Positions 16,210 through 25,131 of a stretch of 64,000 bases of DNA are shown piece by piece. The stretch is from UBA8079 sp049601915. GTDB taxonomy: Bacteria; Pseudomonadota; Alphaproteobacteria; UBA6615. Numbering within the stretch: the first letter of the stretch is position 1; every line of letters begins with the position of its first letter. The notes below the pieces were generated by a model. It was not told the origin of the DNA, did no database searches, and saw only the letters and a program-made list of their open reading frames with translations. The stretch lies in the NCBI GenBank assembly GCA_049601915.1, contig JBMYRB010000003.1, positions 1 through 64,000 on the forward strand, read 5' to 3'. The translations under genes and the position numbers were made by a program.

Positions 16210-18524
16210 ACGCTGACGGTGATATTCGCGGCGCGGTTCACAGCAATGTACGCCATGACAGTGCGCGCGGGCATGTTTCGGGGCTGGCGCGCTACATCGA
16301 CGATATGCCGTTGCTGCCGGGCACTCAGGAGATTGTGCTGGTCACGTCTCCCCATGCCCATGCGCGCATCGTGTCTGTCGACGTTTCCGAAGCGCGTGCC
16401 ATGGATGGTGTCCGCGGCATCGCAACCGCCGACGACATTCCTGGCCACAACGATATCGGTCCCATCTTCGACGATGAGCCGGTGCTGGCCAGCGGTGTTG
16501 CCGAGTATGCCGGGGCCCCCATCGTGGCGGTGGCGGCCGATACATACGATCAGGCCTATGCCGCGGCGAAGAAAGTCGTCGTCGAATATGAAGAGTTGAC
16601 GCCGGTCCTCGAGATCGAGGACGCGCTGGAACGTGAGCAATATACTTATCCGCCGCAAATCATGACCTATGGCGATCCCGTTGCGTCGATTGCCGGGGCA
16701 CCTCGGAAAATCAAGGGCGAGTTGCGCTGTGGCGGCCAGGATCACTTCTACCTCGAGAGCAACATCGCGCTTGTGGTGCCGCGAGACGACGGCGATCTGG
16801 ATATCTACAGTTCGACCCAGCATCCCAGCGAGGTCCAGCACGGGATCGCGCATACGCTCGGTGTTCCGACCAATGCGGTAACGGTCGAGGTGCGCCGCAT
16901 GGGCGGTGGCTTCGGCGGCAAGGAAAGCCAGCCGACGATCATCGCCGCCATTGCGGCCCTGATGGCTGACATCACTGGCCGCCCGGCCAAGCTTCGCCTG
17001 CGCCGCGACGACGATATGATCGTCACCGGCAAGCGCCATGATTTCCTATTTCGCTACGAGGCCGGATTCGACGAGACGGGCCGGATCGCCGGTGTCGACA
17101 TTCTGATGGGGATGCGGTCGGGCAATGTGGCCGACCTCAGCCCGGGTGTGCTCGCGCGCGCACTATGCCACGCCGACAATTGCTACTATCTGCCCAACGC
17201 CCGCCTGAGTGGCTATCCGTGCAAGACCAACACCGTGTCGAACACGGCATTCCGTGGTTTCGGTGCTCCCCAAGGCATGATCGTGATCGAGGCGATGCTG
17301 GAGCATATCGCCCGCGAGCTCGGCATGACCCTCGATGAAGTTCGCGCGGTCAATTATTACGGCACCGAAGACCGCAACGTGACGCCGTACCAGCAGTTGG
17401 TGCAGGACAACATCATCGTGCCGCTAGCCGAGCGGCTACAGAAAGAGGTCGATTTCGACGGCATGTCGAAGGCGGTCGATGACTTCAATGCGAGCCAAAC
17501 GACACTGAAGAAGGGCCTCGCCCTGATGCCGGTGAAGTTCGGCATCTCCTTCAACACGCCGAAGCTGAACCAGGCCGGCGCGCTGGTGCATGTCTATGCG
17601 GATGGCAGCGTCCATCTGAACCATGGCGGCACGGAGATGGGGCAGGGATTGTTCACCAAGGTGGCCCAGGTGGTTGCTTCGGTGTTTCAGATTGATCTGG
17701 ATAACATCAAGATTTCGGCCACCCGTACCGACAAGGTGCCCAACACCTCGGCCACGGCGGCCTCGTCCGGATCCGACCTGAACGGCATGGCGGCGTTCAA
17801 CGCCGCCAACACGATCAAAGAACGGATGACGGGGGTCGCAGCGGATATATTCGATATGGACGCGGCGCAGATCGAGTTTCGCCAGAACCGCGTCTATGCC
17901 GGCAACGAGAGCCTGTCCTTCGCGGAACTGGCCGAGCAGACCTACAATCGCCGGGTGCAACTCTCCGCGGCGGGGTTCTATTCGACACCGGGCCTGCATT
18001 GGGATGCGAAGTCCCTGGTCGGCAACCCGTTCTATTACTTCACTTATGGTGTGGCGATCGCCGAGGTGGTGATCGATACCCTGACCGGGGAGAGCCGGGT
18101 CCTGCGGGCCGACATGCTGCAGGACTGCGGCAACTCCCTGAACCCGGCGATCGATATCGGCCAGATCGAAGGTGCCTTCGTGCAAGGGCAGGGCTGGCTG
18201 ACATCCGAGGAACTTGTCTGGAACGACAAGGGCCAGCTGCTCACCCACGGGCCGTCGACTTACAAGATACCGGGCAGTCGCGATGTGCCGCCGGTATTCA
18301 ACGTTCATATCCTCGAAGACGCGCCCAACCAGTTCCCGACAGTGTTCCGCTCCAAGGCCGTGGGCGAGCCACCACTGATGCTCGCAATCTCCGTCTGGTT
18401 GGCTATTCGAGACGCGGTCTCGCGCATCGCCGAGAATCGCCATTTCGTAAAACTGGATGCGCCGGCAACCCCGGAAGCGATCCTGATGGCGGTTGAGGAT
18501 ATCCGCGCGCGCGATCAGGACTGA
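16206..18524 (+). CDS. xdhB: Xanthine dehydrogenase large subunit (molybdenum cofactor)
   Basis: A 772-residue molybdenum-binding subunit. The cofactor loop GGGFGGKE is at 233-240, FRGFGAPQ at 349-356 and the catalytic base Glu721 in AVGEPPLML. The two residues known in the family to hold purines are present: Glu184 in HFYLES and Arg350 in TAFRGFG. This favours true xanthine/hypoxanthine oxidation over the related nicotinate or aldehyde oxidases. It is translationally coupled to xdhA and functionally linked to guaD. Confidence 0.92.
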   Translation: MNADGDIRGAVHSNVRHDSARGHVSGLARYIDDMPLLPGTQEIVLVTSPHAHARIVSVDVSEARAMDGVRGIATADDIPGHNDIGPIFDDEPVLASGVAEYAGAPIVAVAADTYDQAYAAAKKVVVEYEELTPVLEIEDALEREQYTYPPQIMTYGDPVASIAGAPRKIKGELRCGGQDHFYLESNIALVVPRDDGDLDIYSSTQHPSEVQHGIAHTLGVPTNAVTVEVRRMGGGFGGKESQPTIIAAIAALMADITGRPAKLRLRRDDDMIVTGKRHDFLFRYEAGFDETGRIAGVDILMGMRSGNVADLSPGVLARALCHADNCYYLPNARLSGYPCKTNTVSNTAFRGFGAPQGMIVIEAMLEHIARELGMTLDEVRAVNYYGTEDRNVTPYQQLVQDNIIVPLAERLQKEVDFDGMSKAVDDFNASQTTLKKGLALMPVKFGISFNTPKLNQAGALVHVYADGSVHLNHGGTEMGQGLFTKVAQVVASVFQIDLDNIKISATRTDKVPNTSATAASSGSDLNGMAAFNAANTIKERMTGVAADIFDMDAAQIEFRQNRVYAGNESLSFAELAEQTYNRRVQLSAAGFYSTPGLHWDAKSLVGNPFYYFTYGVAIAEVVIDTLTGESRVLRADMLQDCGNSLNPAIDIGQIEGAFVQGQGWLTSEELVWNDKGQLLTHGPSTYKIPGSRDVPPVFNVHILEDAPNQFPTVFRSKAVGEPPLMLAISVWLAIRDAVSRIAENRHFVKLDAPATPEAILMAVEDIRARDQD

Positions 18525-18626
18525 TTTCGAACCGGAGTCGGTCTGTTTCTGGGCGTTTCTTCGCAGTTGCAGCAAAGTTTCTCGCCACGGCCGCGTGTTT
18601 CGTGCTAACGCCTGCCCAGCTTGAAC

Positions 18627-18652
18627 GGCCGCCCTCGAGGGCGGCCCTTTTC
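18627..18652 (+). terminator. 20-bp palindromic terminator immediately upstream of typA
   Basis: GGCCGCCCTC/GAGGGCGGCC (18627-18646) is a perfect inverted repeat followed by cttttc. It would end xdhAB transcription. Only 11 bases separate the stem from the typA ATG, leaving no room for a separate promoter with a leader. Confidence 0.7.
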
Positions 18653-18657
18653 TAGGT

Positions 18658-20493
18658 ATGCCAATGTCCGCTTCCGCAGAGAAAATTCGCAATATTGCGA
18701 TCGTCGCCCATGTCGATCACGGCAAGACGACGCTCGTTGACCAGCTGCTTCGCCAGTCCGGCACCATCGTCACCCATGGTGATGCGGTGGCGCGCGAGCG
18801 GGTGATGGATTCCAACGATCTCGAGCGCGAACGCGGCATCACCATCCTGTCGAAGAACACGGCCATCGATTGGGACGGCTGGCGCATCAACATCGTTGAC
18901 ACCCCGGGGCATGCCGATTTCGGCGGCGAGGTAGAGCGCGTGCTCTCGATGGTCGATTCCGTGCTGTTGCTGGTCGATGCGGTCGAGGGCCCGATGCCCC
19001 AGACCGCCTTCGTCACGCGCAAGGCGCTCGAAGCGGGCCTGAATCCGGTGGTAGTGGTCAACAAGGTGGACCGAACCGGCGCGCGCCCGGACTGGGCCGT
19101 CGACCAGACGTTCGATTTGTTCGACCGGCTGGGCGCGAGCGACGAGCAACTCGATTTCACCACCGTGTTCGCCTCGGCGATCGAGGGCTGGGCATCCGAG
19201 ACGTCGGATGCCCGGGGCGATGACATGCGCATCCTGTTTCAGACCATCGTCGATCAGGTGGACCCCCCGCAGGTCGATCGCGACGGCCCGTTGCAGCTGC
19301 AGGTCTCGGCACTCGATTACTCATCCTATGTCGGCGTGATCGGCATCGGCCGGATCGCGCGCGGGCATGCGCGGCGAAATGCATTGGTCACGGTCGTCGG
19401 CACCGATGGCGAGACCCGTCAGGGCCGTCTGCTTCAGGTGCTGGGCTTTCATGGGCTCGAACGGGTCGAGCATGAGGAGGCCTTGGCCGGCGACATCATC
19501 GCCTTTTCGGGCCTCGACAAGCTGAATATCTCCGACACCCTGTGCGATCCCGAAGCGGTCGAGGCGCTGCCGGCGTTGAGCGTCGACCAGCCGACGATCT
19601 CGATGACGTTCCAGGTGAATGATTCACCTTTCGCTGGTCAGGACGGTAAATACGTCACCAGCCGCAACATCCGTGACCGGCTACAGGAAGAGCTTCTTCA
19701 CAATGTGGCCCTGCGGGTCGAGGACACCGACAGTGCGGATCGCTTCAAGGTGTCGGGGCGTGGCGAGTTGCATCTGTCGATCCTGATCGAGAATATGCGT
19801 CGTGAAGGCTACGAGCTGGCCATTTCACAGCCTGAGGTCATCACCCGAGAGGTCGACGGCGTTGTCCACGAGCCGTGGGAATCGCTGACCGTCGATATCG
19901 AGGAAGGACATCAGGGTGCGGTTATGGAACTGCTCGGCACCCGCAAGGCCGAGCTCAAGAATATGGAGCCCGATGGCAACGGCCGGGTACGGCTCGACTA
20001 TCTGGTGCCGACACGCGGGCTGATCGGAATTCGCTCGACCTTCCTGACCCAGACGTCGGGCAGCGGGCTGATGTACCACGCGTTCGATCACTATGGCCCC
20101 CGGGTTGCGGGTGAACTGGCCCAGCGTCAGCGCGGTGTGCTGGTTTCCACCGACACCGGGATGGCGCGCGCCTATGCGCTGTTCAATCTGCAGGAACGCG
20201 GCCAGTTGATGCTCGGGCATGGCGCCGAGGTGTATGAAGGCATGGTGATCGGGATCCATACGCGAGCGACCGACTTGATAGTCAATCCGCTCAAGGCCAA
20301 GCAACTGACCAATATTCGTGCCGCGGGAACCGACGAGAATCTCGTCCTCACCACGCCGATCAATGTGACGCTGGAGTATGCGCTCGAGTTCATCGACGAT
20401 GACGAACTGGTCGAGGTGACGCCGGAATCGATCCGGATCCGCAAGCGGTTCCTCAAGGAACATGAACGCAAGAAGGCTAGCCGCGCGGCCTGA
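18658..20493 (+). CDS. typA: Ribosome-associated GTPase TypA/BipA
   Basis: A 611-residue translational GTPase. G1 is AHVDHGKTTL (about 18-27), G3 is DTPGHADFGGE and G4 is NKVD. EF-G-like domains III and V and the BipA-specific C-terminal domain follow, and the length is as expected. It binds 70S ribosomes and acts in late 50S assembly and in stress and cold growth. Two ATGs (18658, 18664) are possible starts. There is no good Shine-Dalgarno site, and a strong hairpin lies 11 bases upstream, so its mRNA start is unclear. Confidence 0.95.
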   Translation: MPMSASAEKIRNIAIVAHVDHGKTTLVDQLLRQSGTIVTHGDAVARERVMDSNDLERERGITILSKNTAIDWDGWRINIVDTPGHADFGGEVERVLSMVDSVLLLVDAVEGPMPQTAFVTRKALEAGLNPVVVVNKVDRTGARPDWAVDQTFDLFDRLGASDEQLDFTTVFASAIEGWASETSDARGDDMRILFQTIVDQVDPPQVDRDGPLQLQVSALDYSSYVGVIGIGRIARGHARRNALVTVVGTDGETRQGRLLQVLGFHGLERVEHEEALAGDIIAFSGLDKLNISDTLCDPEAVEALPALSVDQPTISMTFQVNDSPFAGQDGKYVTSRNIRDRLQEELLHNVALRVEDTDSADRFKVSGRGELHLSILIENMRREGYELAISQPEVITREVDGVVHEPWESLTVDIEEGHQGAVMELLGTRKAELKNMEPDGNGRVRLDYLVPTRGLIGIRSTFLTQTSGSGLMYHAFDHYGPRVAGELAQRQRGVLVSTDTGMARAYALFNLQERGQLMLGHGAEVYEGMVIGIHTRATDLIVNPLKAKQLTNIRAAGTDENLVLTTPINVTLEYALEFIDDDELVEVTPESIRIRKRFLKEHERKKASRAA

Positions 20494-20792
20494 TTTATCG
20501 CTGATGATCGTGGCGCGCGGCGCGATTTTGTACGCGTGATCGTCATACAAACGTACCAAATCTGCTTGAAATCCGGCGTTTGAGAGATAATTCCACTAAG
20601 CGAAACAAGAGATTACTTGCCATCGGGTCAGATCAGGCCCATCTTCCGCGCAACGAAATCTGCTCTCTGACTTCGAGCGAGCCGAATTCCGTAACCTCGT
20701 TACGGCGATACGACCTCCGGATAAGCAGGCGAAGCTGGTCTCAACTCGCAGACATGGTGTTTGCGTGATTTACGACGATTGGAAAAGTACAA
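20494..20792 (+). other. Long leader of the cold-shock gene, no gene seen
   Basis: No convincing coding sequence is present between typA and the cold-shock gene. Cold-shock genes often have long structured 5' leaders that act as thermosensors, so a transcript starting here is plausible. I could not identify a promoter or a stable hairpin with confidence. Confidence 0.4.
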
Positions 20793-20996
20793 ATGCCTAC
20801 AGGTACCGTAAAGTTCTTCAACACCACCCGTGGTTTTGGTTTCATTGCACCCGACGATGGCGGCAAGGACGTGTTCGTTCACGTGACCGCTGTTGAGCAG
20901 GCCGGAATGGGAACCCTGACCGAGGGTCAGAAGGTTAACTTCCAGGTCCAGGACGACCAGCGCGGCCCAAAGGCCGTCGATTTGTCGGCCGCCTAA
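20793..20996 (+). CDS. Cold-shock domain protein
   Basis: A 67-residue single cold-shock domain. The RNA-binding motifs RGFGFI (RNP1) and DVFVHV (RNP2) are intact and the N-terminus TGTVKFFN is canonical. It binds single-stranded RNA/DNA and keeps mRNAs unfolded. A long leader precedes it and a strong terminator (21015-21036) follows, so it is probably monocistronic. Whether it is cold-induced cannot be read from the sequence. Confidence 0.95.
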   Translation: MPTGTVKFFNTTRGFGFIAPDDGGKDVFVHVTAVEQAGMGTLTEGQKVNFQVQDDQRGPKAVDLSAA

Positions 20997-21014
20997 GTAT
21001 CCGATGTTCCGGAG

Positions 21015-21036
21015 GGACCGGGCTTAGGCCCGGTCC
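21015..21036 (+). terminator. Terminator of the cold-shock gene
   Basis: GGACCGGGC (21015-21023), loop ttag, GCCCGGTCC (21028-21036) form a perfect 9-bp stem. A weaker outer pairing ccggag/ctccgg and a short T-run at about 21050 follow. It lies 19 bases after the stop codon. Confidence 0.75.
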
Positions 21037-21250
21037 GTTCTCCGGGGCATTTTCCGGTTCGGGTCGTTTCGGCGGCGTGAACGCGGATATACAGCACGCT
21101 AAACCCGTCGAGGCGCTCACTCCGGTGACCGCGGGCGACGGATTCAGCGTGCTGTTTTTCGTTTGGCTTAATGGTTTGGGTCGCGGGAACTTGCTTGCGG
21201 TTCGCGAGCGGGCCTAGTGTGGTGGCCGAGTTCAGCGACGCAGGTAGGCC

Positions 21251-22075
21251 ATGACTAATACATCGGAGGATATAGAAGCGCCAATCGGCTACCTAGTGAA
21301 CACCGGAGAGCTCCCGGTTTTTTATCAATCGAATGTGGCGGGTGAGCGGACCAACTTCGAGGGCGAGCGGGAGTTCCGAGCGATGTCGGTTCGGAATGCG
21401 CGCCTCCTGCCGGATGATTTCGCCCTCGATTGCGAGGGTTTCTCCTTCGTCTATCACAGGACGGCCGTCACGGACTTCCAAGACGACGCCCAGCTGGAGT
21501 CTGTCTACAACGCCGAGGCCGAGGCGTTGGTCCGCACCCATACCGGCGCTTCGCGGGCGTTGGTCTTTGATCACACGCGGCGTTCATCGTCACAGAATTT
21601 GCGCGAGGCGCACAATGCGCGCGACCCGGCCAATGCCGCGCACACCGATTATACCGACTGGTCCGCGCGAAAACGCGTGACGGCCGTGATGGGCGAGGAG
21701 GCCGAGGAGTTGCTTGCCGGTCGGTTTGCGATCGTCAATGTGTGGCGCTCCACGGCAGGCGTTATCGAGGAATGGCCGCTTGCCCTGTGCACATGGGACA
21801 GCGTCGACGACGGACATCTGCACACGGTGGAGCGCCGTGCATACAACCGGGTCGGGCAGACCCGCCATGCGTCATACGATCGGAAGAACAAATGGTTCTA
21901 CTTTCCGAAAATGACGCCCGACGAGGCGATCCTGATCAAGAACTACGACACGGCGACCGACGGCCGTGCGCGCTACGCGCTCCACACTTCCTTCGACGAC
22001 CCGACGGCGCCTGAAAACGCCGCGCCACGCGAAAGCCTTGAGACGCGTGTGTTTGCGTTCTTTGATGAGAGCTAG
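21251..22075 (+). CDS. CmcJ/NvfI-family Fe(II)/2-oxoglutarate-type oxygenase
   Basis: A 274-residue protein recognisable by the ordered motifs VFDHTRR (about 98-104), AHTDYTDW (near 124-131), IVNVWRS (near 161-167) and KWFYFPKMTPDE. These match the CmcJ/NvfI family, named after the cephamycin 7-alpha-methoxylation protein and a fungal meroterpenoid oxygenase. His-x-Asp in HTDYT would supply two iron ligands, and the His of LHTSFDDP is a candidate third ligand. The gene stands alone with no biosynthetic neighbours, so the substrate is unknown. The start ATG at 21251 follows a weak site (GTAGG). Confidence 0.75.
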   Translation: MTNTSEDIEAPIGYLVNTGELPVFYQSNVAGERTNFEGEREFRAMSVRNARLLPDDFALDCEGFSFVYHRTAVTDFQDDAQLESVYNAEAEALVRTHTGASRALVFDHTRRSSSQNLREAHNARDPANAAHTDYTDWSARKRVTAVMGEEAEELLAGRFAIVNVWRSTAGVIEEWPLALCTWDSVDDGHLHTVERRAYNRVGQTRHASYDRKNKWFYFPKMTPDEAILIKNYDTATDGRARYALHTSFDDPTAPENAAPRESLETRVFAFFDES

Positions 22076-22142
22076 ATATTTGAAGGCTGGTTGAGCCGTC
22101 GTTAGTTTGATATCGATTCAAAATTTCTAACGCGAGTTCGCG

Positions 22143-22586
22143 GTGCCCTGTGCAATGTATTTTCTGCTCTACATGAGTTCGGCATCGCAAAAATTCTCGG
22201 CGGCCGAACTGGGTGCATTGCTGGACCGGGCGCGCAAGAACGATGCCGCACGCGGCGTCACCGGTATGTTGCTGCATGCGGATGGGAGTTTCATTCAATA
22301 CATCGAGGGCGAACGTGACACGGTCCTGGGCCTGTTCGATACGATCTCCGGGGACCGGCGACATCGGAAAATCCAGATGCTAGCAATGGGCTAGATCGAC
22401 GATCGTCGCTGTCCGGACTGGTCGATGCGTAGCCACGAGTTGGCCGCAGAGGAGTTCACGAAACTCGGCGCGTTTGATTTGACGGAAGCCAATCTCGAAG
22501 CCCATCTCGATCCCGACATGCCCAAGGCGGCAATTACCACGATGCGGCAATTCTGCCGCGCATCCGACAGGTTCGCCGCGTCCTGA
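22143..22586 (+). pseudogene. BLUF blue-light photoreceptor gene with in-frame TAG
   Basis: The frame from the GTG at 22143 (or ATG at 22155) encodes a BLUF flavin photoreceptor domain. The flavin-binding Tyr is in YFLLYMS, Asn in ARKNDA and Gln in SFIQYIEGE. After MLAMG a TAG at 22392-22394 interrupts the frame. The frame then continues perfectly as IDDRRCPDWSM, the normal BLUF sequence containing the conserved Trp/Met region, and ends at 22586. The gene thus carries a single nonsense change and no frameshift, which suggests recent loss. A truncated 83-residue product would lack the last beta strand. Confidence 0.85.
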
Positions 22587-22733
22587 TCCTCATATGAGCC
22601 CTGATACGCGCGTCTACCTATGCGTGGTAACGTTCGGGCGAGGAATTGGCCGCAACATAGGAACCATAGATTTCGACGATATGGCAAAGGATGGGATCAA
22701 CTTTGGATCCGAAACGGAGTGATCAGGATTGTT

Positions 22734-22961
22734 ATGCCAATGTTCAAACTCAAGTTTCACGCACTGGCTATCGCTGCAGGTGCCGGAAGCGACGATCGGT
22801 TGGACTTGTCGGGCGTTACAACCATCGATGACATGGCCGAACTGCTTGATGCTTCAAGCCAGAACGGCGCCGATACGATCATTGATACCGGTGCCGGCGG
22901 CGAAATTACGCTTATCGGCGTCAACCGTGCTTCTCTCCATGATGACGATTTCCTTTTCTAG
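22734..22961 (+). pseudogene. C-terminal remnant of an RTX/type I-secreted protein
   Basis: The translated segment GAGSDDRLDLSG through the terminal ASLHDDDFLF closely resembles the last 70 residues of hemolysin-type calcium-binding proteins, including the DFLF end that serves as a type I secretion signal. No glycine-rich nonapeptide repeats or larger upstream frame remain. The frame is open back to 22620, but that part reads as random basic sequence. It is therefore most likely the stub of a deleted large secreted protein. A short free-standing protein starting at 22734 is less likely. Confidence 0.65.
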
Positions 22962-23009
22962 ACACGTCGGCGCATACCATCGAGTGTGAAGAGGCCCTGG
23001 GGGCGGACG

Positions 23010-23936
23010 TCAGTTTCCGGCGAACGCGCTCTTGAGCGTATCCGCGACCTGTGCGACTGCCACGTTCCCCTGGTCGCAAAAGCCACCCATGTTAAAGAAG
23101 CCGTGCACCACCCCGTCATAGATCTGGTACTGCACAGCCACGCCCGCGTTCTGAAGCTTCGAGGCATAGGCGCGGCCTTCGTCGCGGAGCGGGTCGATCT
23201 GTGCAGCGATCACGAGCGCCGGTGCCAGGTCCGATACATCGGGTTCTAGAATGGGTGACGCTCGCGGGTCGAGACGGTGCTCGCCCACATGCATACCGAT
23301 CACCCATTGCAGGGTGCGGTCGTCGAGGAACATGGTCTCCTCGATCCGGCTCGGCGGCAGACCTCCCATGTCGGTCATGGGATAAATCAGGACCTGGGCG
23401 AGGGGTTGCGCGGCACCTTCGCGCTTTGCTTCCTGGGCCACCGCTGCGGCCAGGTACCCGCCGCCGCTGTCGCCGGCAATCGCAATACGGTTCGGGTCGC
23501 CACCGATCTCACCTGCGTTTGACTGCAGCCAGGTGAACACGGCAAAGCAGTCTTCGAGCGGGGCTGGGAACGGATTCTCAGGCGCCCGGCGATAGGCGGG
23601 AACGACGACGATGCAGCCCGCGTCCTCGGCGAGCGCGGTATTTGTTCCGTCATAATCCTCTGGCGCCATCATGCAGCAACCGCCGCCGTGGAAAAATGCG
23701 AGCACCGGGAAGGGGCCATCACCCTGCGGGGTATAGACCTTCGTTCGAATGTCGCCGGCCGGGCCCGGGACCTGGATATCTTCGATCTTCGCCAATTCAC
23801 GCGATGGCGGATTGACCTGCTGCCAGAGTTGGCTGAACCCGTTTCGGGTTTCCTCCAGGCCGAGATCGACGGGGTGTGGCATGTTCAGTTCGGTGAGGCC
23901 GTCGATGAAGGTTTTGATCTGCGGATCGATATACAT
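23010..23936 (-). CDS. Esterase/lipase of the hormone-sensitive-lipase family
   Basis: A 308-residue alpha/beta hydrolase with the family IV hallmarks FFHGGGCCM (oxyanion hole) and the nucleophile elbow GDSGGGYLA. The acid/His pair lies near the C-terminus (QIDPLRDEG, DGVVHGF). The start at 23936 follows GGGGGAG; the frame is open to 24047 without support. It should hydrolyse short acyl esters in the cytoplasm. It is divergent from the luciferase-like gene at 24046 with about 110 bp between. A related but separate esterase starts at 63502. Confidence 0.88.
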   Translation of the reverse strand: MYIDPQIKTFIDGLTELNMPHPVDLGLEETRNGFSQLWQQVNPPSRELAKIEDIQVPGPAGDIRTKVYTPQGDGPFPVLAFFHGGGCCMMAPEDYDGTNTALAEDAGCIVVVPAYRRAPENPFPAPLEDCFAVFTWLQSNAGEIGGDPNRIAIAGDSGGGYLAAAVAQEAKREGAAQPLAQVLIYPMTDMGGLPPSRIEETMFLDDRTLQWVIGMHVGEHRLDPRASPILEPDVSDLAPALVIAAQIDPLRDEGRAYASKLQNAGVAVQYQIYDGVVHGFFNMGGFCDQGNVAVAQVADTLKSAFAGN

Positions 23937-24045
23937 GGCTTGGCTCCCCCTTTTGCATATCCATTGAAGTCGGCGCGAGGCCCTTGCGTCAATCATTACG
24001 AGTGCTACGGTTTTCAACAGGGAGCGCGTAGGTCGCGAAGATGAC

Positions 24046-25116
24046 ATGCCGGACAGTCTTAAATTCGGGTTTGTGGTGGCGCCGGTCGGGTCCGGGAATC
24101 TCGGTGATGCGGCACTGTATCAGGAGGTGATCGCCGACTGCAGGCTGGGCCAGTCCCTCGGTTATGACAGCGCGTGGATGCTCGAGCATCACTTCTCGGA
24201 CTATTTCCCCACACCCAGCCCGCTCCTGTTCATGTCGCACGTTGCCGCCCATTGCCCGGGCTTGAGTTTCGGCAGTTCCGTGTTGGTCGCGCCCTGGTAC
24301 CACCCGTTGCGTCTGCTGGGCGAAATATCAATGCTCAGTAATCTGACAGAGGGCGAGTTGTTCATCGGGGTCGGCCGGGGCACGGCCAAAATGGAATATG
24401 ACGCCTTTGACGTGAACATGGAGCATGCCCGAGATCGGCTTCGCGAATGTCTTGAGATCGTGCGCCTGGGGCTGAGCGGCGAGCCGTTCACCTATGAAGG
24501 TGAATATTTCAGGATTGGCCGCACGTTGCGAATAAGGCCGACGCCGCAGGCGGACCGGGTGCACCTATTCGGCGCGATCGGCAGCCCCGAGAGCGCGCGC
24601 CTGACGGGCGAGATGGGGGTCGCCCCTCTGAACATCTGCCAGTTTCCGTTCCACATTCTGGAGAAGATGAAGGCCAGCTGGGAGGAAGGTGCACACAATG
24701 CCGGCTTCTCGGACGGCGGTCGCTGCCCGGTTGTGGCTCATTGCCTGATGGCCGATACCGACGAGGAGGCGTTCGCGCTGGCGCGTCGGCATCTGTCCGA
24801 GTTTTTCCGGCTCCAGAGCGCCCATTACGAAGCCGATATCGAACCTTGGACCGACATCAAGGGCTATGAGCAGTTCAACCGCTACTTCGGCAATCTCCTG
24901 GCGCTTTCGAAGCCGGAGAATATCGACAAGTTTTCCGCCCATAACTTCGTCGGCAGTGCCGAGACCGTTGCCGCGCAGGTCGAGCGCCTGCGCAGCATCG
25001 GGTTCAACCACATCATGGTGCACCCCGCGACCGTGGGGATTCCGCGCAATGTGCGCCACGACACGTTGCGCCGGTTTGCAACGACGGTGGCGCCGGAATT
25101 CTCCGACGCCTTCTGA
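24046..25116 (+). CDS. Luciferase-like (LLM-class) flavin-dependent monooxygenase
   Basis: A 356-residue TIM-barrel protein of the bacterial luciferase family. The N-terminal FGFVVAP strand, WMLEHHFSDYFPTPSP (near 45-60) and LFIGVGRGTAKMEYDAF are typical. These enzymes use FMNH2 or F420 from a separate reductase to oxidise a carbonyl, sulfonate or heterocycle. The gene is convergent with the hydrolase paralogue 2, with 15 bp between stop codons. Its proximity to the NicX-like gene suggests a catabolic role. The cofactor and substrate are not determined. A second family member is at 62090-63328. Confidence 0.88.
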   Translation: MPDSLKFGFVVAPVGSGNLGDAALYQEVIADCRLGQSLGYDSAWMLEHHFSDYFPTPSPLLFMSHVAAHCPGLSFGSSVLVAPWYHPLRLLGEISMLSNLTEGELFIGVGRGTAKMEYDAFDVNMEHARDRLRECLEIVRLGLSGEPFTYEGEYFRIGRTLRIRPTPQADRVHLFGAIGSPESARLTGEMGVAPLNICQFPFHILEKMKASWEEGAHNAGFSDGGRCPVVAHCLMADTDEEAFALARRHLSEFFRLQSAHYEADIEPWTDIKGYEQFNRYFGNLLALSKPENIDKFSAHNFVGSAETVAAQVERLRSIGFNHIMVHPATVGIPRNVRHDTLRRFATTVAPEFSDAF

Positions 25117-25131
25117 CTAACGACGCCCGAA

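Noticed and set aside
14785..18524. XdhAB as a nicotinate or pyridine hydroxylase linked to the nicX-like gene
   Set aside because: The purine-binding Glu184 and Arg350 and the neighbouring guanine deaminase favour xanthine dehydrogenase. The nicX-like gene is 8 kb away.
17436..18692. 418-codon open frame on the minus strand
   Set aside because: It lies antisense to xdhB, whose molybdenum-cofactor motifs are intact. The frame is Arg/His-rich without domains.
22392..22394. TAG in the BLUF gene as a recoded codon (for example pyrrolysine)
   Set aside because: No recoding machinery is seen, and other dead genes nearby carry TAA and TAG stops plus frameshifts, so simple decay is the better explanation.
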